Below are positions 15,641 to 26,139 of a stretch of 64,000 nucleotides of DNA, piece after piece. Below the pieces are notes generated by a model, which was not told where the DNA came from, ran no database searches, and was given only the letters and a program-made list of their open reading frames with translations. Numbering within the stretch: the first letter of the stretch is position 1; every line of letters starts with the position of its first letter. The DNA is from CAVPXC01 sp963709505. GTDB lineage: Bacteria > Chloroflexota > Anaerolineae > JAAEKA01. The position numbers and the translations under genes are program-made. The stretch spans positions 1 to 64,000 of the forward strand of contig CAVPXC010000021.1 of NCBI GenBank assembly GCA_963709505.1, written 5' to 3'.

Positions 15641-16435
<795 letters not shown>

Positions 16436-16671
16436 GGGTCACCTCCTTGTGAGCTAAGGTATGGAATATAGGAACTGGGAGCGATTATACCATAGTTGTG
16501 ACGCAGTGCGCCAAATCTGCGTGCCAGTTTGCACAGATGGATGGCGATGTGCGCCCCGGGTTTGTCACGTAATCTCAGAACAGATGTGTACGGACTCCTT
16601 TCTTGTGATACAATAAGGGCGCCCGGTCGATACATGTATCGAACCCTGCCGAGACTCAGATGGTTGGGTGA

Positions 16672-17970
16672 ATGACGATGGACTGGCAGCAAGAGATCTT
16701 CAAAACTCTCAAAGAGCGACCCCGCCTCAGCACCTGGCCCGACTCCGAATTGCGCGAGCTGGCCAAGGAAGTCGAGACAGTGATGCGGCAGGCGGGCAAC
16801 TTCGTGTTCGACCCCAAATTCAAGTCGGACGACGCTTACATTATCTACGATGGCCAGGTGCGACAGTCGGTTCTGAGCGCAGCCGGCGACGAGTTCTGGC
16901 ACCGTTTACTCGGCAAAGGGGACATTTTCGCCCAGCAATCGCTGTTTCGGGGGCAACACTACGCCACAACCGCTCGTGCCGAGCAAGACTTAACCCTGTT
17001 TCGCATCAGTGCCACGACGCTCTCGAAGCTGTTGGTCCGCCACCCGGAGCTTTGGTCGATCTTCTACGCCAGCTCCGCCCCCCGCTTGCAGGCGATCCCC
17101 TTGCTGCGCAGCCTGGACGACGATCAAATCGATCGCCTTTCAGCCGCGGTGGAGGAGAAAGAATTTAGCCCAGGCCAGCGGATTTGCACCGCCACGGACC
17201 CGAATGGATCGATCTGGCTGATCGACACGGGCCAGGTCAAGATCACTCAACAGATGGAGACCGTGTTCAGCGGGTCCAGCACGCTGGCTGCGACGACGCC
17301 ATCGGCCCAAGTGCAGACCACTCAGGGCTTTTCAAGCCTACCGCAACTCCTGACAGCCGGGAATTTCTTCGTGGGTGGACTGATGGCAGTTCCTAGCCTT
17401 CTGACCGTTACGGCTGAGGCTGCGACCCAGGCCAAGCTGCTGCGCGTTCCAGGGAGCCTGATCGAGCAACTCGGCCACCGGTTTCCAGATGTCACCTTCA
17501 TGTTGACCCACCGGGTCGACATCTTACACCGCTTGATCGAGGCGCTCAAGCAAGATGACGTCTTCAAGGACCTCAATGCGACGCAGTGGCAGGAGCTGGC
17601 AAACGTCACCGGGTGGGAACACGTACCGTCCGGTCTCGACGTGACCAGGCAAGGCCAGTATGGCACCAAGCTCTACGTCCTATCTGACGGCGCGGCGCTG
17701 GTCCGCTCCACCGACGACAATGGTCGAGATCGGCCTCAGCATTATCTTCAGCCTGGAATCAACGACTACTACGGCACAACCGCCTTGCTCCAAGGCGACA
17801 AACACGGCGCTACGGTGCGGTCGGTTGCGGCACCAAGCGAAAGCGGCCGTACCTTGGATGGTAGCGACTGGTTTACGATCCAGCGCGATGATATGCGCTA
17901 CGTCATCGAGTTCGAAACCGGAGCTGTGGGAGAAGACCCAACTGTGGCAATTGACCATGGTGCGGCCTAA
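16672..17970 (+). CDS. Cyclic-nucleotide-binding-domain protein
   Basis: 432-aa soluble protein with repeated cNMP-binding (Crp/Fnr-type) β-barrels. The first is at about 20-130 (LLGKGDIFAQQSLFRGQHYATTARAEQDLTLFRIS in spirit), a second at about 140-265 (LDDDQIDRLSAAVEEKEF) and a third at about 295-400 (LNATQWQELANVTGW; YYGTTALLQGDKHGATVRS). No HTH is seen, so it is not a standard transcription factor and more likely senses a ligand and regulates the membrane partner. The end overlaps the next gene start by 14 bases, so the two are translationally coupled. Confidence 0.75.
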   Translation: MTMDWQQEIFKTLKERPRLSTWPDSELRELAKEVETVMRQAGNFVFDPKFKSDDAYIIYDGQVRQSVLSAAGDEFWHRLLGKGDIFAQQSLFRGQHYATTARAEQDLTLFRISATTLSKLLVRHPELWSIFYASSAPRLQAIPLLRSLDDDQIDRLSAAVEEKEFSPGQRICTATDPNGSIWLIDTGQVKITQQMETVFSGSSTLAATTPSAQVQTTQGFSSLPQLLTAGNFFVGGLMAVPSLLTVTAEAATQAKLLRVPGSLIEQLGHRFPDVTFMLTHRVDILHRLIEALKQDDVFKDLNATQWQELANVTGWEHVPSGLDVTRQGQYGTKLYVLSDGAALVRSTDDNGRDRPQHYLQPGINDYYGTTALLQGDKHGATVRSVAAPSESGRTLDGSDWFTIQRDDMRYVIEFETGAVGEDPTVAIDHGAA

Positions 17971-19398
17971 GCAGAAAGAATTCAAGTGGCAAGAGGACGA
18001 AGAAAGGATCGAACTCGTCAAACGACGTAGCTTGCTTTGGCTCTGGCTGCGGCTGGCGGCTGCCTTTGCTGTGGCTGCGCTCGTCGCTGGCTTGGTCCTA
18101 TTTCTCACCGAGCTGATGAACTGGAATTCATTGGGTGCCGTGATCACGCTTCTTGTGCTGCTGTTACCCGCGACGATTTGGTTCACGATAGACTACTTTA
18201 ACGACTATTACGTCATAACCAGCCGGCGCGTTGTGCGACACGATGCCGTCTTGCTGATCTACGAGAACCAGCTTGAGGCCTCTTTGGAGCGGATCCAGGA
18301 CATCACCACACGAGGCAGCATTTTTGCCAAGATCTTCAACTACGCCTATCTGGACATCCGCACGGCCGGCGTGGGTTCCATTGCGTTCGACATGGTCCAG
18401 GACCCGGAGGAGGTCGAGGCTAAGATCCGCGAGCTGCAGGGTCAGATGAAGGCCGGGTCAAAGGCGGAGCAGATTGAGAATTTGCGCAATCAGGTCATCA
18501 AGGCGCTCAAGATGCGCTTGACGCCTTCCATTCCCAGCAGAGTACTCCCAAGCACCATGGTGGTTACGCCGCGACTGACGCCCGGCCAGCGCTTTTTCAG
18601 GGCAATTACAGAGCCCTTCCGGCGTGCCTGGCGCTGGTTGAAAGCGGTGCCGGGAAGAATTGGAACAGCTGTACTGTATCTGCTCCCGAGGCGCTCGCGC
18701 GAACGTGTGCTCAAGGAACGCAAGGCGAAGGCGCAGCGAAATGCTGCACAGATGCAGGACGTCGTGGTCTATCGCAAGAGTGTCTTCTTCCTGATCTGGG
18801 CGGCAATTATCCCAATTGTGGTGATTAGTGCTGCCTTGGGCCTGCGCTGTGATCCTCCGCAGAGCGTATATTGTCCGCCTTACCCTCGTGGCTCGATCCG
18901 TTCTACGTAGTCATGATGCTCGTCATGGTATTCTGGCTGTGGTTCCGAATAGAAAACTGGCGCAACGATAAGTATATCCTCACGAAAACCCACATCGTCG
19001 ACATCTACGCTCTACCATTGGGACTGTTCGAGCAGCGACGTCAAGCCGAATGGGATAGAGTGCAGAACGCGAACTACACGGTACCCAGCTTCTGGGCCAA
19101 CCTGTTCAATTACGGGGATGTGATCGTCGAGACGGCTGCGGTCGAAGGCAGGCTCGACTTCATACACGTTCCTAACCCGCGCAAGGTCCAGCAAGAGATC
19201 GTCCTTAGGATCGGAGAAGCTCGCCAAACCCAAGAGCGGCGTGAGCGAGACCGCCGTCAAACGGACCTGAGCGAGACCTTGCAGATCTACAACGAGCTGA
19301 TTCAAGAGTGGGCTTTGCGCAATCAGGCGGTCGGCCAGTCGCCGCCCACCGATGGCGGCGTCCCGCCACCGGCCAACGGCGGAGCGCGGTCTTTGTGA
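17957..19398 (+). CDS. PH-domain membrane protein, frameshifted as sequenced
   Basis: Membrane protein with bacterial PH (bPH2/YdbS-like) domains, from ATG 17957 (MVRPKQKEFKWQEDEERI). Two membrane helices (about 27-80) are followed by a PH domain (YYVITSRRVVRHDAVLL; SLERIQDITTRGSIFAKIFNYAYLDIRTAG). After a linker there are two more membrane helices (VFFLIWAAIIPIVVISAALGL) and a second PH-like half (DKYILTKTHIVDIYALPLGLFEQRR). A single-base shift between about 18850 and 18890 splits it: the second half continues from TTG 18871 (LSALPSWLDPFYVV). Probably one protein of about 480 aa. Coupled to the cNMP-binding gene. Confidence 0.7.
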
Positions 19399-19415
19399 GC
19401 AACCTTGCGCAAACC

Positions 19416-19449
19416 AGAAAGGACCTTTCTCGGAAGAAAGGTCCTTTCT
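19416..19449. terminator. Bidirectional palindromic terminator (GGACCTTTC family)
   Basis: A 15-bp arm AGAAAGGACCTTTCT (19416-19430), loop CGGA, then AGAAAGGTCCTTTCT (19435-19449). It sits between two convergent genes, 17 bases after one stop and 13 before the other, an ideal bidirectional terminator. Confidence 0.75.
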
Positions 19450-19462
19450 TTAATGTGTCAGG

Positions 19463-20393
19463 TTACGCCGCCGGAGGCGCAGGCTTGCGCCTGCGCCGCA
19501 TCAACCAGCGCACTAGCAAAACCAAGAGCACAATCGGGATCGCGACGATCAAGAGCACCGGCACAACCACCACCAACAAGGTAATCAGCAGATCGACCAG
19601 TCCCTGCAGGATGTTGACCAGCGCGCGGGAGGCATCCTTCAACGTCACCAGCGGCTGCCACCCTTCCTCCACCACCGGCTTGGTGACCTCGTCCGGGACC
19701 AGATCCGCAGTGATGGTCGAAAGGGCAACCTGGTTCTGCAGCATCTGAAGGCGTCCCTTGACCTGCTCGATCTCGCCGCGCTTCTGCGTCAATGCGTTAT
19801 AGACTTCGAGGATGTCAGCAGGCTTGGCGTTAGGGCGGGCTCGCACCTCGGTCAACATGAGCCGCGAGCTCCGTCTCTGCCGCCTCGAGATTGCGCAGCT
19901 GCGCCTCCAGGTCGGTGTACTCGGAGGTCACGTCGCTGGCGCTGCTGCTGTCGCTCAACACCCGCACGCCCAGCTTGCGAATTTGCCCGAGCACCTGCTC
20001 GTAGCTTTCCACCGGCACACGAACAACCACCATGCCTCGCATCTGGTCGCCCGTGTACTGGCTTAGCTGCGACTGCGAGACGTAGCCACCGGCCTCGGTC
20101 GCCATCTGCTGGATCTGCTGAGCGCTTGCGGCCGGGTCCTTGACCACGATCGAGATGTTGTTGGTGTAGACGATCTTGCGGGGATCAGGTACGACTTGCT
20201 GAGGCGCAGCCACCTCGCTTGATTGTGCGATTGTGGACTGATTCATGTCGACGGCTGCCGGCGCTGGCGCTTCCGGCGCGCCCGCAGCGAAGTCACGCGA
20301 CATCTCTGCAGCCGGCTGCGCCGCTGGCGAGGCACAGCCGGCCAAGCCTGCAACCGCCGTAACGACAAGCAATAGGGCAATCAATTGTCTCAT
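19463..20393 (-). CDS. DUF4349 lipoprotein, frameshifted as sequenced
   Basis: Envelope lipoprotein of the DUF4349 family. The signal peptide MRQLIALLLVVTAVAGLAGC (1-20 from ATG 20393) ends in a lipobox cysteine. A Pro/Ala linker follows, then the DUF4349 core (IVYTNNISIVVKDPAASAQQI, LSDSSSASDVTSEYTDLEAQL) and coiled coil. The frame shifts by one base near 19845-19868. After it the coiled coil (ALTQKRGEIEQVKGRLQML) and a C-terminal membrane helix with a basic RWLMRRRRK tail continue to 19463. About 310 aa in total. Function unknown; a role as an envelope stress or sigma/anti-sigma-linked protein has been suggested for relatives. Confidence 0.75.
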
Positions 20394-20492
20394 CTTGTTC
20401 CTCCAAACCAGGGTTTGACTGGGTACGGCCGGAACGCCGTCCTTCGATTGCACGTCCTCGGCCAACGCGCAGTTCAAAGCGACTGCGCAGGT

Positions 20493-21275
20493 CTACCACC
20501 CGTAGGCCAATCGTGCGATCAGCCGCTCGGGCAGGCCGGCTTGGCGCATCTGCGACTGAGTCACTTCGAAGTCGTAGCGGACACGACAAAAGCGCCATGT
20601 CTCCTGCTCTGTGTCCAGCAAGGCATAGGCAGCGCGGGGGTCCTTATCGCGCGGTTGACCCACACTGCCCGGATTCAGGATCAGGCGCTGATCGCCGCGC
20701 AGTCCAATATCCAAGTCGAACACCGGCGAGTGCGCCGTGCAGTACTCGCGACCGGTCTTTGCATCAAGCACCAGCCGATAGACACGCGGCACGTGCGTGT
20801 GGCCTACCAGGCAGTAAGGTGTGTCAAAGTAGTCGAAATTCTCGCGCGCGATGGTTGTGTTGTAGACGTACTCCCACACCGGATGGCGCGGGCTGGCATG
20901 CGTGACGATGAAAGACCCGCCGGGGATCGGCTCGATGGGGTAGTCGGCAACCCGCTGCAAGTACGCCAGACTGAAAGAGTCGAGCTGGTTGCGCGTCCAC
21001 ACCACCATCTTGCGAGCTTCGGGGTTGAAGTCGTCGATGTCGAGACGATCAAGCGCCGCCCAGTCGTGGTTGCCGGCTACGCGCAGATGTCCCCCAAACT
21101 GCTGTAGGCGTTGGATACACTCGTTGGGCCGCGGCCCGTAGCCGACGATGTCGCCCAACGACCAAACCGCATCGAAGCCTGTGCGGCCAAGCCATTGGAT
21201 CCGCTCGGCGTCGGCCAGTACTTCTTCGAGCGCTGTCAGGTTGGCGTGAATGTCTGAGATGATGAGGACTCGCAT
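20493..21275 (-). CDS. Metallophosphoesterase (YfcE/DevT-like)
   Basis: 260-aa calcineurin-like phosphoesterase. Metal-binding motifs are in order: ISDIHAN (about 6-12), SLGDIVGYGP (about 39-48), GNHD (about 69-72), VTHASP (about 125) and GHTHVP (about 158-163). Full-length single domain, soluble. Start ATG 21275 (MRVLIISD) is chosen because the open frame further upstream lacks protein character. It probably hydrolyses phosphomonoesters or diesters; the physiological substrate is not deducible. It stands alone, divergent from tsaE. Confidence 0.85.
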   Translation of the reverse strand: MRVLIISDIHANLTALEEVLADAERIQWLGRTGFDAVWSLGDIVGYGPRPNECIQRLQQFGGHLRVAGNHDWAALDRLDIDDFNPEARKMVVWTRNQLDSFSLAYLQRVADYPIEPIPGGSFIVTHASPRHPVWEYVYNTTIARENFDYFDTPYCLVGHTHVPRVYRLVLDAKTGREYCTAHSPVFDLDIGLRGDQRLILNPGSVGQPRDKDPRAAYALLDTEQETWRFCRVRYDFEVTQSQMRQAGLPERLIARLAYGW

Positions 21276-21380
21276 GGTTGCTCGTGTTTGAATGATACCA
21301 CTAGCCGACAACGAATGGCAAATAGGGCGCAACAATCTACGTTTCAAAGGCGCTTTGGGTTTTGAGCGGCGACAGGTATA

Positions 21381-21887
21381 ATGGCAACCGTACAGTCTAT
21401 GGATCTGACGGTTTACTCTCTCAGCGAAGCACAAACAGAATTGATTGGCCAAGCCTTGGGCCTGGTGGTCCAACCTGGCGATGTTCTGGCGCTGGTTGGC
21501 GACCTTGGCGCCGGCAAGACCTGCCTGACGCGCGGCATCGCTCAAGGTCTGGGCATCGCCGAACCGGTGACCAGCCCAACCTTCATTCTGGTTGCGGAAT
21601 ACGCCACCCAGCGCGGCTTTTCGCTCTATCACGCCGACTGCTACCGGCTGGGCAATGCCACCGTGGAGGCCCAGGACATTGGCCTGGACGAGCTCATGAG
21701 CGACGACGGCGTCTGCGTGATCGAATGGGCCGATCGTATTGAACGCCTGCTCCCACCAGACCACCTTCTCATTACCATGGCCGCAATCGACGACACCGAA
21801 CGCCGGCTGGATTTTCACCCCACCGGCCCCCGCGCCGCGGAACTGCTTCAGGGATTACAGGCCCCCCCGCGCCCCGGAGAATTGTGA
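21381..21887 (+). CDS. tsaE: tRNA t6A ATPase TsaE
   Basis: 168-aa P-loop ATPase that works with TsaB/TsaD in threonylcarbamoylation of tRNA A37. Walker A GDLGAGKT (about 40-47), SPTFILVAEY and HADCYRL (about 71-95), and VIEWADRI are all hallmark TsaE/YjeE motifs. First gene of a tsaE-tsaB-rimI operon. The stop codon (gaaTTGTGA) lies within the first unit of a CAATTGT-type repeat array that fills the gap to tsaB. Confidence 0.93.
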   Translation: MATVQSMDLTVYSLSEAQTELIGQALGLVVQPGDVLALVGDLGAGKTCLTRGIAQGLGIAEPVTSPTFILVAEYATQRGFSLYHADCYRLGNATVEAQDIGLDELMSDDGVCVIEWADRIERLLPPDHLLITMAAIDDTERRLDFHPTGPRAAELLQGLQAPPRPGEL

Positions 21888-21990
21888 ATTGTGAATTGTC
21901 AATTGTCAATGAACCGGAGCGTGCCGACGATCGGCCATTGACAATTGACAATTGACAATTCACAATTGACAATTCACAATTCACAATTTC
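21879..21990. repeat. Heptamer-type tandem repeat array forming a long hairpin
   Basis: Left arm of GTGAATT/GTCAATT units (21879-21915) and right arm of GACAATT/CACAATT units (21938-21990) are complementary, flanking a unique 20-nt centre. It overlaps the tsaE stop and ends two bases before tsaB ATG. It resembles short tandemly repeated repetitive (STRR) heptamers known from cyanobacteria. Confidence 0.75.
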
Positions 21991-21992
21991 CT

Positions 21993-22700
21993 ATGCTCCT
22001 AGCCCTAGACACCGCCACCCGCCACTCCGGCATCGCCCTTTTTGACGGCCAGCAGCTCGTAGCCGAGCTCACCTGGCACTCCACCGACGCGCAAACGGTC
22101 GAGCTCATGCCGCGGCTGGCGCAACTATTGAGCTGGCATGGGCTGGCGCCAACAGCACTGACGGCAATCGGAGTCAGCCTGGGACCTGGCTCCTACACTG
22201 GCCTGCGCGTGGCGGTGAGCGCTGCCAAGGGCATGGCCCTGGCCAGCGGCTTGCCGCTCCTTGGCATTCCGACACTGGATGCAACGGCTTTTCCCCACCT
22301 GGGCCGGCCTGAGCCAGTCTGTGCCGTGGTTCAAGCCGGCCGCGGACGTATGTGTTGGTCCACCTATTGGCCGGAGGCCGCAATCGGCACGGAGCGGTTG
22401 CCTGATGGTGTCGAGGCGGCAACGGTGGGCGAGTGGAAAGGCGTGCGCACAGCTTATGCACTCTCCGATGTCATCGAGATGGCTGCAGCCGTGCACGAGC
22501 CGACCTATTTCGTCGGCGAGCTGCCGGCCGCGCTGCGCGAGCACTTGCAGGCCATCCTGGGCAAACACGCGCGTTTGGCGTCTATCACAGTGGCGCCGCG
22601 ACGGGCGGGCGCCCTGGCCGAATTGGCCTGGTATCGCCTGCGGGCCGGAGACTCCGACGACCTGGCCGCGCTCAGCCCAATCTACCTGCGGGAGCCGTAG
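21993..22700 (+). CDS. tsaB: tRNA t6A protein TsaB
   Basis: 235-aa inactive ASKHA-fold paralogue of TsaD, a scaffold in the t6A complex. It begins MLLALDTATRHSGIALFDG, with SLGPGSYTGLRVAVSAAKGMA (about 59-79 region) as the family signature. The repeat array just upstream happens to be open in the same frame, so the true start was chosen as ATG 21993. Followed four bases later by rimI. Confidence 0.93.
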   Translation: MLLALDTATRHSGIALFDGQQLVAELTWHSTDAQTVELMPRLAQLLSWHGLAPTALTAIGVSLGPGSYTGLRVAVSAAKGMALASGLPLLGIPTLDATAFPHLGRPEPVCAVVQAGRGRMCWSTYWPEAAIGTERLPDGVEAATVGEWKGVRTAYALSDVIEMAAAVHEPTYFVGELPAALREHLQAILGKHARLASITVAPRRAGALAELAWYRLRAGDSDDLAALSPIYLREP

Positions 22701-22703
22701 CTG

Positions 22704-23273
22704 ATGTTGCCGGTATCGTCGCTGCGGCTACGGCCTATGCATCTCGACGATTTACCTCTGGTTATGGCGATCGAAACCCAAGCCTTCGAGGGGGATGCCT
22801 GGCCGGAGAGCTTCTACCGCAAGGAAATCAAGAACCGGGCCTCCAGCTACTGGGTTCTGGAGCAAGCCCCTGGTGACCATCCAGCTGGCGACCCGCGGCC
22901 GGCCGCCGTCTTTCTCGGTTATGCCGGCTTCTGGGTGATCGACGACGAGGCGCACCTGATGACCTTTGCGATCGACCCGCGCTGGCAAGGCCGCGGCTTG
23001 GGCGAGTGGTTTCTCCTGGAGCTCCTCGATCTAATGGAAGAGAGTGGCGCGGAGGCGTGCACGCTCGAGGTGCGAGTCAGCAACCTGAGAGCGCAATCGC
23101 TATATCGGCGCTTGAGCTTCGGAGTCGCAGGGAGACGCCGTCGTTATTACAGCGACAACGGCGAGGATGCTCTCATCATGACCACCCCACCGCTTGCGTC
23201 GCCGCCGATGGTCGATCTCCGCCGGCAGCGCCGCGCTTTTTTGCAGCAACATCTCAAATCTGTCCTAACCTGA
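22704..23273 (+). CDS. rimI: Ribosomal protein S18-alanine N-acetyltransferase RimI-like
   Basis: 189-aa GNAT acetyltransferase. The acetyl-CoA motif is HLMTFAIDPRWQGRGLGEWF (about 83-102), preceded by the S/E-rich N-terminal motif and followed by LEVRVSNLRAQSLYRRLSF (about 120), typical of RimI. It is longer than E. coli RimI owing to a C-terminal tail (LASPPMVDLRRQRR). The tsaE-tsaB-rimI order is standard in many bacteria, which supports the assignment. Confidence 0.88.
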   Translation: MLPVSSLRLRPMHLDDLPLVMAIETQAFEGDAWPESFYRKEIKNRASSYWVLEQAPGDHPAGDPRPAAVFLGYAGFWVIDDEAHLMTFAIDPRWQGRGLGEWFLLELLDLMEESGAEACTLEVRVSNLRAQSLYRRLSFGVAGRRRRYYSDNGEDALIMTTPPLASPPMVDLRRQRRAFLQQHLKSVLT

Positions 23274-23338
23274 GAACCGCGGACTGGCGGAGGGGCGCGG
23301 ACCGGAAACACCTGTAGGTTTTTATTGAGTTTGCCATA

Positions 23339-23367
23339 TTGACAGTCGCCAAGTTTCATGCTACAAT
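23339..23367 (+). promoter_or_regulatory. σ70 promoter of lacI-type gene
   Basis: Consensus -35 TTGACA (23339-23344), a 17-bp spacer and -10 TACAAT (23362-23367). The operator palindrome begins on the last base of the -10 box. Confidence 0.85.
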
Positions 23368-23380
23368 GGAACCGGTTCCA
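23367..23380. promoter_or_regulatory. LacI-family operator
   Basis: TGGAACCGGTTCCA is a perfect 14-bp palindrome with the central CG typical of LacI/GalR-family operators. Its overlap with the -10 box and start site implies steric repression, and its place before the regulator gene implies autoregulation. Confidence 0.8.
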
Positions 23381-23420
23381 CAGCTTCGTTAGGTTTGGTG
23401 TTCGATGGAGAACTCCCACC

Positions 23421-24427
23421 GTGCCGGTCACGATCTACGATGTAGCCAAGCAAGCAGGCGTTGGCGTTGGCACCGTCTCTCGAGTGCTCAACAGCAACGC
23501 GCGCGTGAGCCCGGAAACGCGCAAGCGAGTGCTTGACGTGATCGGGCAACTCAACTTCCGTCCCAGCCCCATTGCCCAACGCCTCTCCCTCCGCAAAACG
23601 CTTTCCATCGGCGTCGTCGCCGTTTTCTTCACACGTCCTTCCGTGGTCGAGCGACTGCGGGGCATCGAGTTTGTCATCGCCGACAGCGAGTACGACCTGA
23701 TCGTCCACAACATCGAGACGCCTGCCCGCCGCGATGCCATTTTTCGGGATGTGGCAGCCGGCCACCGTGTCGATGGTCTCATTGTCATCTCCCTGTCACC
23801 CACCGACGACGATGTCGGACGCTGGGCCGGCGCAGACGTGCCGGTCGTCCTGGTGGACACCAGCCATCCTGCCCTGCATCGCGTGATTGTAGACGACGTG
23901 GCCGGTGGCTATCTTGCCACGGAGCACCTGATCGGACTCGGCCACCGCAGGATCGCCTTCGTCGGCGATCCCGTCCATACGGCTTTCAACTTCACCTCGA
24001 GCCGGCATCGCCTGGAAGGGCTACGCCACGCCCTGGCCGATCACGGCATCACCTTCCGGCCCGAGTACCACCAGACAGGTGAGCACGGCCAGGAGACGGC
24101 CAGGGTGCTTACCCACACACTCTTGGCGCTAGATGATCCGCCCATCGGCCGTGTTTGCGGCCAGCGATACCCAGGCCTTTGGCGTCATGCAGGCCGCACG
24201 CGAGCGCGGTTTCCGCGTGCCGGAGGATCTCTCGGTGATCGGCTTCGACGACATCGAGATGGCCGAATACCTCAACCTGACCACCATCCACCAGCCTTTG
24301 TTCGAATTCGGGACAGCGCGGGATCCAGCTGCTGCTAGAGTCGATGGAAGACCCCGACGGCCCGGTAATCTACGAAGAACTTCCTGTCGAGTTGATCGTG
24401 CGGAGCACGACCGCTCCGCCTATGTAA
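23421..24427 (+). pseudogene. LacI-family sugar regulator with two frameshifts
   Basis: LacI/GalR repressor. The start is GTG 23421. The HTH is ITYDVAKQAGVGVGTVSRVLN-like (VTIYDVAKQAGVGVGTVSRV, 3-22), with hinge helix and periplasmic-binding-type sensor (GLIVISLSP; VVLVDTSHP; IGLGHRRIAFVGDP). After about 24140 an extra base (CCC run) moves to a second frame (SAVFAASDTQAFGVMQAARE; VIGFDDIEMAEYLN). Near 24313 another extra base moves to a third frame that ends the protein normally (IYEELPVELIVRSTTAPPM). A normal protein would be about 335 aa. It probably controlled the downstream sugar operon; either decayed or affected by sequence error. Confidence 0.85.
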
Positions 24428-24512
24428 CGCAATCAATTGCCAATTTGCGTCTGACAAGTCCGACCTGCGCAAAATAGCAATTTGCGCTACATTCGAAAAG
24501 CAGACTAAAACC

Positions 24513-26039
24513 ATGCATGTCGCATTCCTAAACCCACAAGGCAACTTCGATTCAGCGGACAGCCACTGGACCCAACACCCCGATTTCGGCGGCCAGTTGG
24601 TCTACGTCAAAGAGGCAGCGTTGGCGATGGCGGAGCAGGGCTGGCAGGTGGACATAATCACTCGCCGGATCGTAGACCCGGCCTGGCCGCAATTTGCGAG
24701 CAGGCTCGACGCCTATCCCGGCCACCCCAACGTGCGGATCGTGCGGCTCGACTGCGGTGGCCCGGCCTTCTTGGTCAAAGAGGAGTTGTGGCCGCACTTG
24801 ATCAAGGAGTGGGTGCCTGCCATCGAGGCTTTCTACGCCCAGGAGGGCCGGCTGCCGGATTGCATCACAAGCCACTACGGCGACGGCGGGCTGGTCGGCG
24901 CTCTGCTGGAAACCCGCACGGGTGTGCCGTTTACCTTCACCGGCCACTCCCTGGGCGCGCAGAAGCTGGACAAGCTGTTGGAGTCCTTGCCACCTGCAAC
25001 AGAGTTGAGCGACGAAGTCCTCGGCCCGTTGGATAAACGTTTCCGCTTCGCGCGCCGGCTGGCCGCCGAGCGGCTGGCCATGAACTATGCCGGCAGGTGC
25101 ATCACCAGCACACGCGAGGAGCGTTTCGAACAGTACGGCCATCCGGCCTATCGGGCCGCGATCGACCCGACGGACGACAGCCGTTTTGCCGTCATCCCGC
25201 CCGGCGTGAACCTCAAGGTATTCGACGTTGCGAGCCACAATGCACACGAAGAAGCCACCGCGGCCTTCCTGGAACAGGTGATTGCCCGCGACATCGCTCC
25301 GGAACGGCGGCAGCTGCCGGTGATTGTCCTATCCAGCCGGGTAGACCGCAAAAAGAATCACCTCGCCCTGCTCCGAGCTTTCGCCGAGCACCCGGAAGTG
25401 CAGGCAAAGGCCAACGTCGGCATCGTGGTGCGCGGCGCCGACAACGCGCTGACGCAGCGCAGCCGCTTCACCGGCGAGACGCGCGAGCTGCTGGATGCCA
25501 TGGTCGAGCTATGCGACCGGGCCGGCCTGTGGGGCAAGGTAACCAGCTTACCGTTGGAGGGCCAGGCCGAGCTGGCCGCGGCCTACCGCCACTTGGCCAA
25601 GCGCCACAGCCTGTTCTGCCTGCCTGCCTTCCACGAGCCCTTCGGCCTGGCGCCGCTGGAGGCCATGGCCGCCGGCTTGCCTGCCGTGGCGACCAAGCAC
25701 GGCGGGCCGAGCGAGAGCCTGTACGAGAACGGGCAGGAGTTCGGCGTGCTGATCGACCCGGTCGATCCTGACGACGTCGCCCGCGGCTTGATGCGTGTCT
25801 TGGAGAGCCCGGCGAGTTGGCAGCGCTATTCCGAGGCCGGCCACCACCGCATTCTCAGCCGATACACGTGGGAACGAACGGCCGCCGGCTATGCCGCGGT
25901 GCTTGAAGAGCTCATTGCAGACCAAAGCGCCAGGGAATCCACCGGCCGGCTGTCTATCCCGCCCTACTTCGTCGATCCCAATCCGGCGAACGACTTCACG
26001 ACGAGTGATCTGGCCGCGATGTACGAAGGTCGCATTTAA
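24513..26039 (+). CDS. Sucrose-phosphate-synthase-like GT4 glycosyltransferase
   Basis: 508-aa retaining glycosyltransferase of family GT4, similar to sucrose(-phosphate) and mannosylfructose-phosphate synthases. The N-terminal acceptor domain shows DFGGQLVYVKEAALAMAEQG (25-44) and TGHSLGAQK (about 148-156). The C-terminal NDP-sugar domain shows VLSSRVDRKKNHLALLRA (about 272-289) and the EX7E-type motif FHEPFGLAPLEAMAAGLP (about 371-388). It would join a nucleotide sugar to fructose or fructose-6-P. Followed by a PfkB kinase, so the pair probably handles sucrose-type sugars. Acceptor specificity cannot be decided from sequence. Confidence 0.8.
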   Translation: MHVAFLNPQGNFDSADSHWTQHPDFGGQLVYVKEAALAMAEQGWQVDIITRRIVDPAWPQFASRLDAYPGHPNVRIVRLDCGGPAFLVKEELWPHLIKEWVPAIEAFYAQEGRLPDCITSHYGDGGLVGALLETRTGVPFTFTGHSLGAQKLDKLLESLPPATELSDEVLGPLDKRFRFARRLAAERLAMNYAGRCITSTREERFEQYGHPAYRAAIDPTDDSRFAVIPPGVNLKVFDVASHNAHEEATAAFLEQVIARDIAPERRQLPVIVLSSRVDRKKNHLALLRAFAEHPEVQAKANVGIVVRGADNALTQRSRFTGETRELLDAMVELCDRAGLWGKVTSLPLEGQAELAAAYRHLAKRHSLFCLPAFHEPFGLAPLEAMAAGLPAVATKHGGPSESLYENGQEFGVLIDPVDPDDVARGLMRVLESPASWQRYSEAGHHRILSRYTWERTAAGYAAVLEELIADQSARESTGRLSIPPYFVDPNPANDFTTSDLAAMYEGRI

Positions 26040-26041
26040 TC

Positions 26042-26127
26042 GATCGGACCGTTCTTCGGCGAACGGTCCGATCTGGAACGACTGTTAGCCAAGTAGATCG
26101 GACCGTTCGCCGAAGAACGGTCCAATC
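26042..26127. repeat. Pair of GGACCGTTC palindromes
   Basis: Hairpins at 26042-26073 (GATCGGACCGTTC/GAACGGTCCGATC) and 26096-26127 (centre reversed). They belong to the same family as 14501-14640 but with G for T in the stem, a compensated change. They lie just after the glycosyltransferase stop codon and before the kinase gene, so they may attenuate transcription within the operon. Confidence 0.7.
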
Positions 26128-26139
26128 GCAGAGTGTAGC

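Noticed and set aside
18871..19398. Independent gene starting at TTG 18871
   Set aside because: Content continues the PH-domain protein; no ribosome-binding site before the TTG, so a frameshift of one gene is simpler.
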